Source: Pycnopodia helianthoides (lineage: Eukaryota; Echinodermata; Asteroidea; Forcipulatida; Asteriidae). Taken from it: a stretch of 64,000 bases of DNA. Below are positions 32,640-44,893 of the stretch, piece after piece. Where the stretch lies: contig CM063256.1 in the NCBI GenBank assembly GCA_032158295.1, forward strand, positions 62,001 to 126,000, written 5' to 3'. The position numbers and the translations under genes were made by a program. Positions within the stretch are counted from its first letter, which is position 1. Each line of letters opens with the position of its first letter. The notes below the pieces were generated by a model. That model ran no database searches and had not been told where the DNA came from. It worked only from the letters and a program-made list of their open reading frames with translations.

Positions 32640-33357
32640 GGAAAAGGTATGTTTTCAAGTTTTTCTTAAAAACGTTCAATGATTTTGCAGAACGGAGTAT
32701 AGGTGGGAGATTGTTCCATAATGTTGGTGCAACAAAGGAAAAGGATCTTTCGGCGGCTGATTTGAGAGTCTTAGGTCAAATTTTGTGTTCCACAAGCTGA
32801 GTAGAGTCAGATGATGAGAGTAGACCAGCCCGGGCTGGAGTGTAAAATGACAATGCTTATGTATGATGGGCCAGTGTCATTAACACATTTGTATACAAAG
32901 AGCAGAATCTTGAATTGAATTCTTTCCTTGATGGGCAGCCAGTGAAGCTGTTTTAAGAATGGTGTAGCATGATCACATTTATTGGCACAATATATGAGTT
33001 TTGATGCCCAGTTCTGTAAGCGTTGAAGCCTGTTCAAGTCAGAGTTGTTTGTTCCAAGAAGAAAGGCGTTTCCATAGGCAATGCGAGACAGCACTAGGGA
33101 TCATTAACTACTAAGTAACTACTAGGGATCGGACGACATAATGGCATGAGTCTTGGTCTAGAAACCGGCGTATTCGTGAAATGAAATGCAGTTGGAAATA
33201 TATACTTTTGCACAGTCCTCTGATCTGTGGCGACATAGACAACTGGATGTCGAAAAATGATGCCCAAATTGCGAACAGTGTCAAATGGTTTAATAGTTTC
33301 AGATCCGATCTGAAGATAAACTGGAGGCATCAAACGAGCTAATAACGATGATAACAT
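32640..33357 (-). pseudogene. LINE reverse-transcriptase C-terminal fragment, several frameshifts, copy 1
   Basis: Minus strand, in order: IKPFDTVRNLGIIF (near 33290), RIRRFLDQDS in a shifted frame (near 33170), RIAYGNAFLLG, LNRLQRLQNWASKLIY and LKQLHWLPIKERIQFKILLF (33090-32890), then RSFSFVAPTLWNNLPP and LRSAKSLNVFKKNLKTYLF (32760-32650). This is the thumb and C-terminal end of a CR1/L2/jockey-like LINE. A small local duplication around 33095-33130 and frameshifts break it. The 3' side ends GCGGTATATAAAATTATG on the minus strand, a probable LINE 3' tail. Confidence 0.75.
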
Positions 33358-34753
33358 TCTTAATCATCTGTCATTTCCTCCAACGGTCAGCCAACGGTCA
33401 GCGTTAATGGTTTGTGCGAGCAGAAACCAGACCTACTCAAAGCCATGCTATTAGCACAACAACCTTACATCGTTGGTGCCCCTAAAAGCAAAACGTGCAG
33501 TTCACATGCGTAAAGGTGCCCAGGCAATACCAGTGAAATTCACTTGAAAACACTGGTGTACATGTTAATTAGTGTACATGTTAATTAGCATCTAAAGGCA
33601 GCTGGCTAATAAGAAAATTGCTACCTGCTATGTGGACTAACTAAAATTTTTATATCAGTCTACTGGCTGAATTCTTACTCAATATAAGAATTCAGTTCGC
33701 ACATTAAGTGTACAATGAATGACAGCATGACCCATACAAAAGACCATGAACATTTATTGAGTCTCTACACGGTTATCAGATGGACAAGCAAAGACAAGGT
33801 CCCTAATATGAATAGGCAGTGTTATAGCTAGCCAATTTTGAGTGCCGGCTAAATTTTTTCAATGCCAGTGTAGCGAGGAGTCCAGGGGATGGAGCCCCCA
33901 TTGAAGCTTCTGGGTATAAGGTTTTTCTGTTGCATTGGAGGCCTATTTTGGATACTTTTTTGTTTATTTATTTTACCAATAACATTGACTGTAGCAGAAA
34001 CATTTGCTTTCATAAGCATAAGCATATTTCAGAGGTTAGCAAGAAAATAAGGCAGTCATCTCGCGCGTTCACCATGTATTTTCATTGTTCCGTCATTCAT
34101 TTTCGTGCAGTAAGCACCGGGAGGTTAGCATACCTTTTCGTGTGCTTAGGGTTAGCAGCGCTATGAAATCTTGCAGTAGCAAATTTTCATGATAACTGTA
34201 GCAGACAAATTTTTTTAAGCATAAGCATATTTCACAGGTTAGCAAGAAAATAAGGCAGTCATCTCACGCGTTCACCATGTATTTGCATTGTTCCGTCATT
34301 CATTTTCAATTAAGCAGCTCTATGAAATTGGGCCCTGAAGACAGATTGACAGCGATGAGTAAGTAAACTTTAAGTTTAGATCCGAGAACTTTCTTGCTGC
34401 CCCGGGTAGTCGCTAGTCATTTACCAAATCACGTCTGCAACATCACACATGCAAGTGATTATAATAATATAATAATAGCTTGCATTTATACAGCGCTTAA
34501 CCATCCTACTGTCAGTGACTCTTGGCAACATTTTCCAGTGAGTTGACCAACCATTTGAAACCATTCGACTGCCAATGTGTGTGTGGTGGCACAACTGTGC
34601 ACAGAACTAACTGTGTACTGTGTACATGCGTTCCCTCATGGCATCATATTGCAGGCTGGCATAGTTTATCTATCATTCAAAACCACAGTGAATGATATTG
34701 AATGGTCAGACAGCAAGAGGGTTAAAACAGGAGTTTCTAAGCGCTGATGTATT

Positions 34754-34953
34754 TTTTTCTGCCAGGTATGTGGAGCAAAGTTTTTGGAGTATGAGGCCTA
34801 TTCATTTATAGCACCATGTAATGGTTTACAAGATGCTGTGGCGCAATATGCTGCCAATCAAACCAGGAACACTGGGGCGAACCCCTTCTCTTTACGAAAA
34901 GTGTACTGGGTTATTACACAACACATGGGACCTACGGCTTTATGTCCCAACAC
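34754..34953 (-). repeat. truncated SINE (duplicate)
   Basis: Duplicate of 30491-30690. Confidence 0.7.
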
Positions 34954-35498
34954 TTCTTTAATAAGCATAAGCGTATTTCACAGGTCTTGCAGGAAAATAA
35001 GGCAGTAATCTCGCGCGTTCATCGTTTATTTTCATTGTTCCGTCATTCATTTTCATGCAGTAAGCACCGGGAGGCTAGCATGCCTTTTCGTGTGCTTATG
35101 GTTAGCAGCGCCATGAAATAGAAAATCTTGCAGTAGCAAATTTTCATGATTTAACTGTAGCATACAAATTTTCTTAAGCATAAGCATATTTCACAGGTTA
35201 GCAAGAAAATAAGGCAGACCTCTCGCGCGTTCACCATGTATTTGCATTGTTCCGTCATTCATTTTCGTGCAGTAAGCACCAGGAGGTTAGCATACCTTTT
35301 CGTGTGCTTAGGGTTAGAGCCCTATGAAATAGAAAATTGTGCAGTAAGCACAGAGTATGAAATTGGGCCCTGATGACAGATTGACAGTGATGAGTAAGTA
35401 AACTTTAAGTTTAGAGATGGGCCAAGAACTTTCTTGCTGCCCCGGGTAGTCGCTAGTCATTTACCAAATCACGTCTGCAACATCACACATGCAAGTGA

Positions 35499-35911
35499 TT
35501 ATAATAATATAATAATAGCTTGCATTTATATAGCGCTTAATACAGGCATTTCTAAGCGCTGATATATTTTTTTCTGCCAGGTATGTGGAGCAACGTTTTT
35601 GGAGTATAAGGCCTATTCATTTATAGTACCATGTAATGATTTACAAGGTGCTGTGGCGCAATATTCTGCCAATCAAACCAGGAACACTGGGGCGAACCCC
35701 TTCTCTTTACGAAAAGTGTACTGGGTTCTGTTACGTGCATTACACAACACATGGGACCTACGGCTTTACGTCCCATCCGAAGGGCGCAGCAATAATGGTT
35801 AAGTGTCTTGCTGAAGGACACAAGTGTCACGACTAGGACTTGAACCCACACTCTGCTGTTCAGAAACAGCAGAGCTTGAGTCTGGTGTTCTTATCCGCTC
35901 GGCCACGACAA
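35499..35911 (-). mobile_element. tRNA-derived SINE, copy 2
   Basis: Duplicate of 31236-31648, carried along by the segmental duplication and not by separate transposition. Confidence 0.8.
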
Positions 35912-36352
35912 GCCATATGGTCATTGATTATGGTCATGGGGGAAACATACAACTCAAGTTTCCAGGGTTGGATGACGCACGATGGGGTCTAATCTCAAAC
36001 ACGTTTCTGTTATATTTCATACATAGTTATAACCTCGTACTCATAAACACATCGCTACTTTTTCCAGACTGCATGCCTGGCAGTTCTGCATGCAACAATT
36101 GATCGTCATGCTGATCAGGAAAGACTGATCTTTTCAAACTAACTAACTAGGTAGAAACAATAAGTTCTTAAGATTAGAATTCGCAATTTTCATAGTGGCT
36201 TATTTGTTTTTTTCTGTAATATTTTTGTACTAGTTCGTAGCCGTAAAATTTGGCTTAGTGCCGGCCGGCAGGAGACTGTGCCAGCTACTCCTGACTGCCG
36301 CCGACCGCCGTAGCTATAACGCTGTGAGTAGCTGTACAATCAAACTGTTACA

Positions 36353-36593
36353 TATTGTTTTGTCTCAGCTCGCCATTTATGCTGATGATTCAACCCCCTA
36401 CTGTGTTTCCCCTAACTCTTCCAACACTTCTCGCTGTGAGGTGGGTGCCTCACTAAATAATGACTTAAAGAACGTGCTAACATGGGGGAATGATTGGCTA
36501 GTAACCTTCAACGCAAAGAAAACTAAACTTCTGTCTCTGTCTCGCTCTAGAGATGATACATTTCCATCTACTCATATGATAATAGATTATTAA
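36353..36593 (+). pseudogene. LINE reverse-transcriptase fragment (YADD), copy 2
   Basis: Duplicate of 32090-32330. Confidence 0.75.
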
Positions 36594-36902
36594 ATAGAAT
36601 CCTTTTTACATTTTAATGTTGAAGTGTCATTCAAGCAAACCTACGGCACTGGAAGCAAAAAATCACACACCAAATAAAATGACCCCTCGTTTCGGTTGTT
36701 AATATTCAACTCACAGAAAGCGGGTTTGCTGTTTCATTTCAATTAAATAAAATACACATGTACCAACTGCATATACATACATATATACAAACAACATAAT
36801 TTTATATACCGCCATTCCATCAAGATCACAGCGGTTTGTGATGATACAAAGAGCAATACAAATCAATATGAAAATTGATACAAACAGCAAACTATCAATA
36901 TG

Positions 36903-37620
36903 GGAAAAGGTATGTTTTCAAGTTTTTCTTAAAAACGTTCAATGATTTTGCAGAACGGAGTATAGGTGGGAGATTGTTCCATAATGTTGGTGCAACAAAG
37001 GAAAAGGATCTTTCGGCGGCTGATTTGAGAGTCTTAGGTCAAATTTTGTGTTCCACAAGCTGAGTAGAGTCAGATGATGAGAGTAGACCAGCCCGGGCTG
37101 GAGTGTAAAATGACAATGCTTATGTATGATGGGCCAGTGTCATTAACACATTTGTATACAAAGAGCAGAATCTTGAATTGAATTCTTTCCTTGATGGGCA
37201 GCCAGTGAAGCTGTTTTAAGAATGGTGTAGCATGATCACATTTATTGGCACAATATATGAGTTTTGATGCCCAGTTCTGTAAGCGTTGAAGCCTGTTCAA
37301 GTCAGAGTTGTTTGTTCCAAGAAGAAAGGCGTTTCCATAGGCAATGCGAGACAGCACTAGGGATCATTAACTACTAAGTAACTACTAGGGATCGGACGAC
37401 ATAATGGCATGAGTCTTGGTCTAGAAACCGGCGTATTCGTGAAATGAAATGCAGTTGGAAATATATACTTTTGCACAGTCCTCTGATCTGTGGCGACATA
37501 GACAACTGGCTGTCGAAAAATGATGCCCAAATTGCGAACAGTGTCAAATGGTTTAATAGTTTCAGATCCGATCTGAAGATAAACTGGAGGCATCAAACGA
37601 GCTAATAACGATGATAACAT
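36903..37620 (-). pseudogene. LINE reverse-transcriptase C-terminal fragment, copy 2
   Basis: Duplicate of 32640-33357, with one visible amino-acid difference after RNLGIIFR (Gln for His). Confidence 0.75.
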
Positions 37621-37655
37621 TCTTAATCATCTGTCATTTCCTCCAACGGTCAGCC

Positions 37656-38820
37656 ATTTGTCAGCTCCAAATACATATATGAGTGTGCAAGTGCTATCTT
37701 TGCGTCGAGTGTATTTTTCAACCCTACACGTGCTCATTCTCACAATTGTGACAAGTCACCTGGTCACGCGGAACATTCCACAGAAACAACGTTCCTACAT
37801 GAGAGAATATTACCTGTTGGCATTATGAATGATCCTACGGAACACTCCAGCGGTCCTACGGAATGGTCCTTGTATGACCGCAGGAATACTCTACCCTTCA
37901 TAAAACAACATTCCTACCAGTCCAACTTTTGAAATGCTTCGTAAACCGGCAGCCCTAAAGAATAAAAGATGCCCCTCTCAAATTTTAAACTTTTTGTGTG
38001 TTCAAAAATCCCACTGAAGTGAAAGTCAATTTTTTTGTTTCATTATTTTGTGACCTAACCCAATAGTTTGTCAAGGTAAGTTTTCAAAAGGCAAACAAAA
38101 ATTGAAAAACTACCTCAGAACTCAGAAGTAAAGGAAAAATACATAACATTAAAGTAATAAATGTAAAGCCGTTTTAATTTGAATGACCAAGTGGTAAAAA
38201 TTATTGCCCAAAAATGAATGAGAAACAAAAACACAGTCGTACTTAAGTCCCATGCGCCGTGATGTTTGCTAATTTGAATATTTTGAACATTAGGAGGTGC
38301 CAAAAACATAGCGTAAGAGTGCCACAAAGTACGTTTTGAATGCTCCAAAACCAAATTGAATGCCAAAAAATGAAAGAGCAACCTCAATTTACTTGAATGT
38401 GTAAAATTATAGCGAAACTGAATGAACAATAATGATCCGAAAAATTCGGAAATAGGTCCGGAAAACATAGAACAAAGGTAAAAGTGGGGAACCTTTAAAT
38501 TCGTTTTTTCAATCATATATCTATTTCAAATATGTCGGCATTCTAACGAGTAGCACTGTTATCTACAAAATAATCACTGCACTAATGTGTACAGTGGCTG
38601 ATAACAGACCTAGATGTACTTCAAACTGAGTGCCTGTATAAAGTCCAAGTTCATTATCAACATCCATATTCCAATCAACTGATAATCTCCACATTGATCA
38701 TTATAAAGAGGTGTCTGTCTGCACATTTGACTGTAACCATGGTAACAGCAAGTAGTTCTAGTACACAGTTTACAATGCCCTGTACTGACGTGTGTTATTC
38801 ATTTTGTCAATGCCATCTTG
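37656..38820. other. no gene supported; contains an unexplained 133-codon minus-strand frame
   Basis: The frame at 38516-38115 (minus) is AT-rich, dominated by Phe, Leu, Ser and Tyr, with no domain or signal recognised, and part of it reads across short internal repeats (CCAAAACCAAATTGAATGCC region). It is more likely chance than a gene. Confidence 0.35.
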
Positions 38821-38821
38821 A

Positions 38822-39172
38822 CTGGACAATCAATGTTTCGTTCATCAAGCTTTAGTTTGATATAATTTTTGTCTTGTGAACATTCTGTTTGATTGCTATT
38901 GCAAATCTGTATTCTTCCTGATTTTGGGTGCGTCCCCCCCCCCCTTAAAAAAATGTAGTGACCTTATCATTCAGTACCTCATACAGTCGTTTTCCAGATC
39001 CATTTTTTTCATTTCCAAAAGTAAATATAGGCCATAGTTCAAGAACTGAACTAGCCTAAAACTAATAATTCTAAATCAAAAGCCAAATGAGACACTTAAC
39101 TTAGATAATGAATAACTAATCAATTAAAAAGCTATGTTCTTACATTATGTGTAAATTTGTATCCACAAATAA
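38822..39172 (+). repeat. dispersed repeat shared with 28485-28860
   Basis: See the entry at 28485-28860. A C10 run lies at 38935-38944. Confidence 0.65.
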
Positions 39173-40490
39173 GCACATCATTCATTATGTCAGGCCACAA
39201 GGAGATTTAACCTGTTGTAAACTTTGGGATAACATGAAACTAATTCAACATTCTACAAATCTAAAAAACAAATGTGATTTAATTCATGTTAGCTTTCAAA
39301 AAACAAAAGTGAAAAATAACATGGTGTGCCAGTTTTTTTGAATTTCAAACCTAAACTTAGACAGGATTAGTTTGCTTTTTAAAATAAACATTGACTTATA
39401 TATTTTGATTGTTGAGCACAGCAAACATTTTAACACTAACAGTTGATTATGAGATTCAGACCCACAAGAACTTTTTGGATGGGGGTGCTGGAATAAACTA
39501 AAGCACCCCCTACTTTTAGTAAATGTGTTCCATAAATTCACCCTTAATTGACCTGAAAGCTTCCGGAACCCTCACCCCCCCCCCCCCCATCCCTGTAGTT
39601 TGTCTATAATTGTCATAAAAAATTATTATTTCCTGATATCTGGCTTTTCCATTTCACCAGCTTTGCCTCGTGAAAAAAATTGTTGCGGGATAATCAATTT
39701 TGCAGGTTATACTAACAAACCCCACCACTAACAAATACAGCCTCTGATTGCATGACAGAGCATCTAGGACCCAAAAGCTTCCGGGACCCTTAAGCGGCTT
39801 GCCAATTGTCTTGTTTTAAATACAAGCGCCCCTTTGCAAAAATTTAGTTTTTGCAGGCCTAATGAGATTGGTTATAATATCTTTACAATCAGTAAACACA
39901 CTAAGGTATGTAGCTTCAAAAAAAAAGAAGAAAAAACCGGATATTTATATAATTTATTAACAGATTGCTTTGCAATAAATGAAGTCTATTATTTTCCATC
40001 CAAATATCAAATAAACTGACCAATTAAAAAATGGGATCAGTAATCACTTCATCAATTTGTAGCAGTAGATGTGGATATTAATTAACTTATCTGTTTCAAT
40101 TACTTGTTGATTTTTGTAAGCTTTGTGGTTTAGTTTACTAAGTACAGCATTTAATTGCCGATTACTATTATTATATGGAAACCAAGTGATTTGCATAGTT
40201 ACAAGAGAAAGTTAAGTTTGCCGTTACGTTCTTTGGACCTTGCTTTTTTTCTATTTTGGCTTTAGTCAGGGAGAGAGCACATACAACTTTGTCTCTAAAT
40301 TCTTCCTATTCTGTAGGCAGAATCGCTCTTGCAGCTAGGCTCCTAATATTTGTAATCTGGGAGGGATAGATTTATAGAACCCCTGCCAGCGAGTATCATC
40401 TGGCTTTATACAATGTCATTTTGTTGGAGAGATTTGTATTTTTGAGGGAAAGATGAATCATTTTAGTTTCATTTTGTATGTATGATAATA
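39173..40490. other. no gene seen
   Basis: AT-rich DNA with a C12 run near 39576-39588. No repeat match or domain was found. Confidence 0.35.
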
Positions 40491-40505
40491 ATAAAAGCTA
40501 AACGT

Positions 40506-40690
40506 GTGTTTGTTGCATAACAAACACTGGGGGGTTTGGTTATAACAAGGTACTAAACGTGTCATGGTTTTGACACTCCACGGCGATTGAATATTGTCCA
40601 GAATTGAAAATGTCAAGTTAAATGGAACCTTATACATGTATGCTTGACGGCGCTTAAGTTTTCATTTCTGCATTCAACCGTACCAACAAA
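40506..40690 (+). repeat. hairpin-ended repeat
   Basis: Hairpin GTGTTTGTT/AACAAACAC around GCAT (40506-40527), then sequence that matches 28190-28335 inverted. The hairpin resembles those at the heads of family A. Confidence 0.65.
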
Positions 40691-41450
40691 AATCCCTTCT
40701 CCTATACCTATACCTATCCCATTGACTCGAATGGGTGCTATACCAAGAGGACGCTATACAAGTTTGAAGTTGTTTGTAGTTTCCTGATAACCCAATGAAT
40801 GAATGAAAGGTCATAACAATGATTGCATAGGGACATAACAACTCTGTGGTGTACAGACTGTATTTAATGTGTGGTGCGTTTTACAGGCAATGTACACAGT
40901 AATGGCCAATCGAACTTACATAAATACGGGTGTTTTTAAATCATTAATATTGTCATCAAAGGATTAAAAAACACTGGATTGAACTGCTGCTTGATCTACA
41001 TGCAAGTTAGAGCACAGGCTTTCAATTGATGTATTGTTTGTGTATTTTGTATTTTAAGACTGTAGTTCCTGAGATAGAACCATCACAACTTTCACGTGTT
41101 AAAGCATGGAAAGCTGTTTGAATGGAAGTATAATAGTAATAATAATAATTTTCAAAAATAAAAATCTTGACGAGTAAGTGAACAAACAAATTGTCATATT
41201 GCCAGATTCAAGCATGTCTTGTAAGAGACATCAATATCATGGCAGCAGAATTCAAAAATAAATTGAAGTCTCCGATAATCAATAAATTAATGAGAGATTC
41301 AGAAAGTGTTCATTCATAACATACTCTGAACACTCATCAAGGAACATTCTCTTGTGGAATTATAAGGAGGTCTACTAAAGTCAAATCACAGCATCAACTT
41401 TCAACTACAATGATATAGTGGGTCCACCTCAGCCTATGTTATTCTTATGT
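40691..41450. other. no gene seen
   Basis: Nothing recognised. Confidence 0.35.
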
Positions 41451-41457
41451 ATGAGAG

Positions 41458-41640
41458 CTACGCTTCCGTCAATTCTATCTTTATGTGGTGATGACACACA
41501 TCATATCCCGGTAAACACAAATCACCAATGATTCGCTTGAATTTTTCTGTGATAACTAACCAGGTTTCTGTAAGCGCAATGATATCAAATTCATGTTCTA
41601 TTATACATGTACATGTAGTCGGTGAGATGGTTGGTTTTGT
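41458..41640 (-). pseudogene. LINE endonuclease fragment (APE type)
   Basis: Minus strand reads HEFDIIALTETWLVITEKFK, then LPGYDVCHHH. The D-I-x-A-L-T-E-T-W-L and LPGY motifs are typical of the N-terminal apurinic-endonuclease-like domain of LINEs. The preceding NKTNHLTDY in a neighbouring frame also fits, so there is a frameshift. Only about 60-70 residues remain. Confidence 0.7.
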
Positions 41641-41659
41641 TACATACGAATTGTGCACT

Positions 41660-42985
41660 TAGAATGCATAGTTTGAATAATGTCCTCCAGTTACCAGATG
41701 TTTGACTAGGTGGTGAATGTGATTGTACACATTCAACTGCATGAGTTATGTAATTCACATTAACCCTCAGGAGAAAGGTTTAATCCGACTCCTACGGAGG
41801 AAATATGTGCTTTCTAAGAACTCCCGCATCAGGCCCATCACAACAATAATAATACTGGCACAGACCAGCAACGACCAGCTTGTAAGCGGCTGCAGCAAGC
41901 ACATACTAGTCTATACTAAACAATTCGTTTTTGTTTGTTATCGTGTAATGAAATGCTAGATTTCACCAACAGAGGGTGTACGTTCTTATTGTGAAAGCGC
42001 CCTCTTAGTGTTCGGTAGTTCCTGCTTGTATTGTAGCATACAACAAAGCGAGATAACAAAGACCAGCAGCTCATTCTTTGGGAAAAGTAAGGACAACGTA
42101 TGTGTGCGCTCGTTGTGTAGAAAAAATTAGCCATAAAGCTATGTTTTTAATAGAGCAAAATTTTAAAACGAAACTTAAATCAAATACAAACAGAAGCAAA
42201 TTTTTAACCACACCCGTGATTTACAAAAATTACAGCCCTATTGCACTATGGTAAGGGTAATTATACCAACACAATAACCCCCATGTGGTGATGAACCAAC
42301 TATGAATGGGCCGGCAAGCCTCTGTGTGGAAAATTACGTTGCATCTTAAACGGCGAAGAGCCTTCTATACGCTGACCATGATTTTAAGGGTATTAAGAAT
42401 TATACACCGAGCGCTTTATACGATTTACAGCTTTTCTGTATTATTTAATTGCATCATGTAAAAATGAATGAATGACCTCAACTACTGTGGTACTACGACC
42501 TACACAGATACGTGTAGTCTGAGTTTCTGGACCCAACAACACTTTGCTATCATTAGGACATTATCTGGTGCATGTAGGGGCAAATTGAACAGTAATGTGT
42601 TTCTTGGTGAAACTGTTCACAATTTTATATATAAAAAAACAGGGTTATGACAAAAAACTGCTTGAAAATCCGTCAAAGACCTCTATAAAAGTGTTAAAAC
42701 TCACCGAACGTACGTAGCAGATGTTGCCAGTTAATATGGTGGTACCGTTGTGTCAGTCACAGGCTGGATTCTCAGCAAGGTTCCACAAGCACAGAATGGC
42801 ATTGAAGCGCCCTAGGCCAGTCCACAGTCTGTTAAGTCTCACCCATTTCCAATGCATATTTTGGCATCAAACTGATCACTAAGCTCACCTATGGAAACAA
42901 TTATGTTTACAAAATTAAAAATTGATGAAAGGTTAGACTACATTGTAACTGTTGTGCAAGGTTACACTGAACATTAATAGAAAAA
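41660..42985. other. no gene seen
   Basis: No domain and no repeat match were found. Two short open frames (41723-41959, 42468-42650) are probably chance. Confidence 0.35.
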
Positions 42986-43303
42986 GGAAAAGTCATATTC
43001 AGTGTTGTAGGTCTCGAGACCGGTCTCGGTCTCGAGACCGGTCACTTTTTGCTGGTCTCGGTCTCGGTCTCGATACCCTGTGGTCTCGGTCTAGGTCTCG
43101 GTCTCGGACCCTTCCGGTCTCGAATATTTACCTGGTCTCGCTTCGAGACCAGCAAAATATGCAAATTTATTTGATTTATTCATATTCCTTCACGATCATT
43201 TATCACGATAAACAGATAGCAAATAGTTTAAGAAAACTGGCAGTTTGTACAGACAACCTCGCTTGAGGTTGTGTGAGCTTGCATGCATCAAGCTATTTAC
43301 TGT

Positions 43304-43395
43304 ACATGTACATGTGCATGTACATGTGCATGTACATGTGCATGTACATGTGCATGTACATGTGCATGCATGTACATGTGCATGTACATGTACAT
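43304..43395. repeat. (TACATG)/(TGCATG) microsatellite in the left inverted end
   Basis: ACATGTACATGTGCATGTAC-type repeat. The mirror tract is at 44296-44350 and is shorter, so the two arms have drifted in length. Confidence 0.9.
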
Positions 43396-43878
43396 ATAGT
43401 GCCTTGTGTGTGCTTGTGTCATCGGCTTTACCCGTCATGAGTTCGAAAAAAATTGGGAGCGAGTAAATTTATGGACATTTTAACAGTACTGTGAAATCTT
43501 TTGTGTACTTACAACAATACTGTACTGGATATTACAATATTTATCAACAATCAAATACAATAAGTTTGTTGTGTCGGATTCAGGAATGTGCCAAAACAGT
43601 TGTTTTTTGTATAGGTACCTGTCCATTAACAGAATATCTTCATATCTTCAGATACATCAACATGGACAGTGTCTCTGCTGACAAACGTGCATTGTCAATG
43701 GGGGTGTTCTTGATCATAGTGTAAAAACGTTACATTTTTTCCTCTTTCATGAATATCATATGTATACAAAAATGAAACTAAGATATGGCTTAATCAGTGT
43801 TATAATTGACATTCAATTTGCAGTTTACTGAGAATCATGAGCAATGAAATCAATTTGAATAATGTTAATTTGTGTCAT

Positions 43879-44073
43879 TTACTTGGCCTTGGCTTTATGG
43901 GCCTGACTTAAAATGCATAGTGAATACTGAACTTGTCCCCGATTATTCGTGATTCGATTTGTTGTTGAGCAGAAAATGCAAACTGCAGAAGGTTTCTTGT
44001 TACCTGCTTTGGCGTCCATGATCTGTTTATGAGTCTTACAACCAAATCTCAACACAGCAGAATTACTGGACAT
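43879..44073 (-). pseudogene. short frame inside the hAT-like element with a BED-finger-like CxxC
   Basis: 64 codons, MSSNSAVLRFG through KKPSAVCIFCSTTNRITNNR. The K-P-S-A-x-C-x-F-C-x-T-T and N-R-G spacing resembles the start of BED-type zinc fingers at the N-terminus of hAT transposases, but the later His pair and the catalytic domain are absent. Its position inside the hAT-like ends supports a transposase remnant. Confidence 0.5.
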
Positions 44074-44749
44074 CTTGTGATAATCTTTTCAAAAAAAAGT
44101 GAAAACTTTATTTTATCGTGCTACTCTAGCGAACTCGTACTGTAGTGTATGCACCTGTTTGCACCATGCGCAACGCACCTGTTTACCTTTCACAACGAGT
44201 AGTGCGTGTTTTGGTCATAGCTAGAAACTCGCTCCCAATTTTTATCGAACTCATGATGGGTAAAGCCGATGGCACAAGCACACACATGGCACTATGTACA
44301 TGTACATGCACATGTACATGCACATGTACATGCACATGTACATGTACAGTACATACCTCGATGCATGCAAGCTCACACAACCTCAAGCGAGGTTGTCTGT
44401 ACAAACTGCAAGTTTTCTTAAACTATTTGCTATCTGTTTATCGTGATAAATGATCGTGAAGGAATATGAATAAATCAAATAAATTTGCATATTTTGCTGG
44501 TCTCGAAGCGAGACCAGGCAAATATTCGAGACCGGAAGGGTCCGAGACCGAGACCAAGACCGAGACTACAGGGTATCGAGACCGAGACTGAGACCAGCAA
44601 AAAGTGGTCTCGAGACCGAGACCAGTCTCGAGACCTACAACACTGGTAATTATCTAACAGCGAAAGACATACTCAGCTTGTTTTACATCAATAAATTTAA
44701 TTTATTATGTGTCTAGTTTTATTACATGTATGTAATTTACACATGTGGT

Positions 44750-44893
44750 CTCGAGGTTTCGGTCTCGGTCTTGGACCAAAAGGTCTTGGTCTTGGTCTCG
44801 GACCTTAGGGTCTCGGTCTCGGTCTCGGTCTCGGACCTCCAGGTCTCGATCTCGGTCTCGGTCTCGGACTCCCAGGTCTCGACTACAACACTG
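44750..44893. mobile_element. second hAT-like end with GGTCTCG array
   Basis: A run of GGTCTCG words ends GTCTCGACTACAACACTG at 44893, followed by GTCATGTT. That matches GTCATATT, the 8 bases just before the left tip at 43000, at 7 of 8 positions. The true outer element may therefore span 43000-44893, with the 44645 tip inside it. Confidence 0.55.

Larger units (their letters stand above)
29138..33392. repeat. 4.26-kb tandem duplication, copy 1
   Basis: Runs from AGCGTTAATGGTTTGTGCGA to CCAACGGTCAGCC and is repeated at 33400-37655 with a constant offset of 4262, then 4263. Only a handful of differences were seen: one inserted A near 33736, T for C at 35246 (against 30983), C for A at 37510 (against 33247). 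The junction has a short extra repeat of CCAACGGTCAG. Confidence 0.95.
33400..37655. repeat. 4.26-kb tandem duplication, copy 2
   Basis: Nearly identical to 29138-33392, with the same internal order of repeats, SINE and LINE pieces. After 37655 the sequence leaves the unit (ATTTGTCAGCTCC). Confidence 0.95.
43000..44645. mobile_element. hAT-like foldback element with about 430-bp inverted ends
   Basis: Starts CAGTGTTGTAGGTCTCGAGA and ends with its inverse, finishing CAACACTG at 44645. The long ends contain stacked GGTCTCG/CGAGACC words, then TTTATTTGATTTATTCATATTCC, ACCTCGCTTGAGGTTGTGTG and a (TACATG)n tract, all mirrored at 44215-44645. CAGTG...CACTG tips are typical of hAT transposons, whose targets are 8 bp. 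The immediate flanks (GTCATATT left, GTAATTAT right) do not match well. The interior is about 750 bp. Confidence 0.75.

Noticed and set aside
38115..38516. 133-codon minus-strand frame as a possible novel membrane protein
   Set aside because: The Phe/Leu/Tyr richness follows from AT-rich DNA, no start context, splice signal or domain supports it, and short internal repeats run through it.
43196..44453. HVHVHV and CTCTCT frames
   Set aside because: They are translations of the (TACATG)n tracts in the foldback arms.
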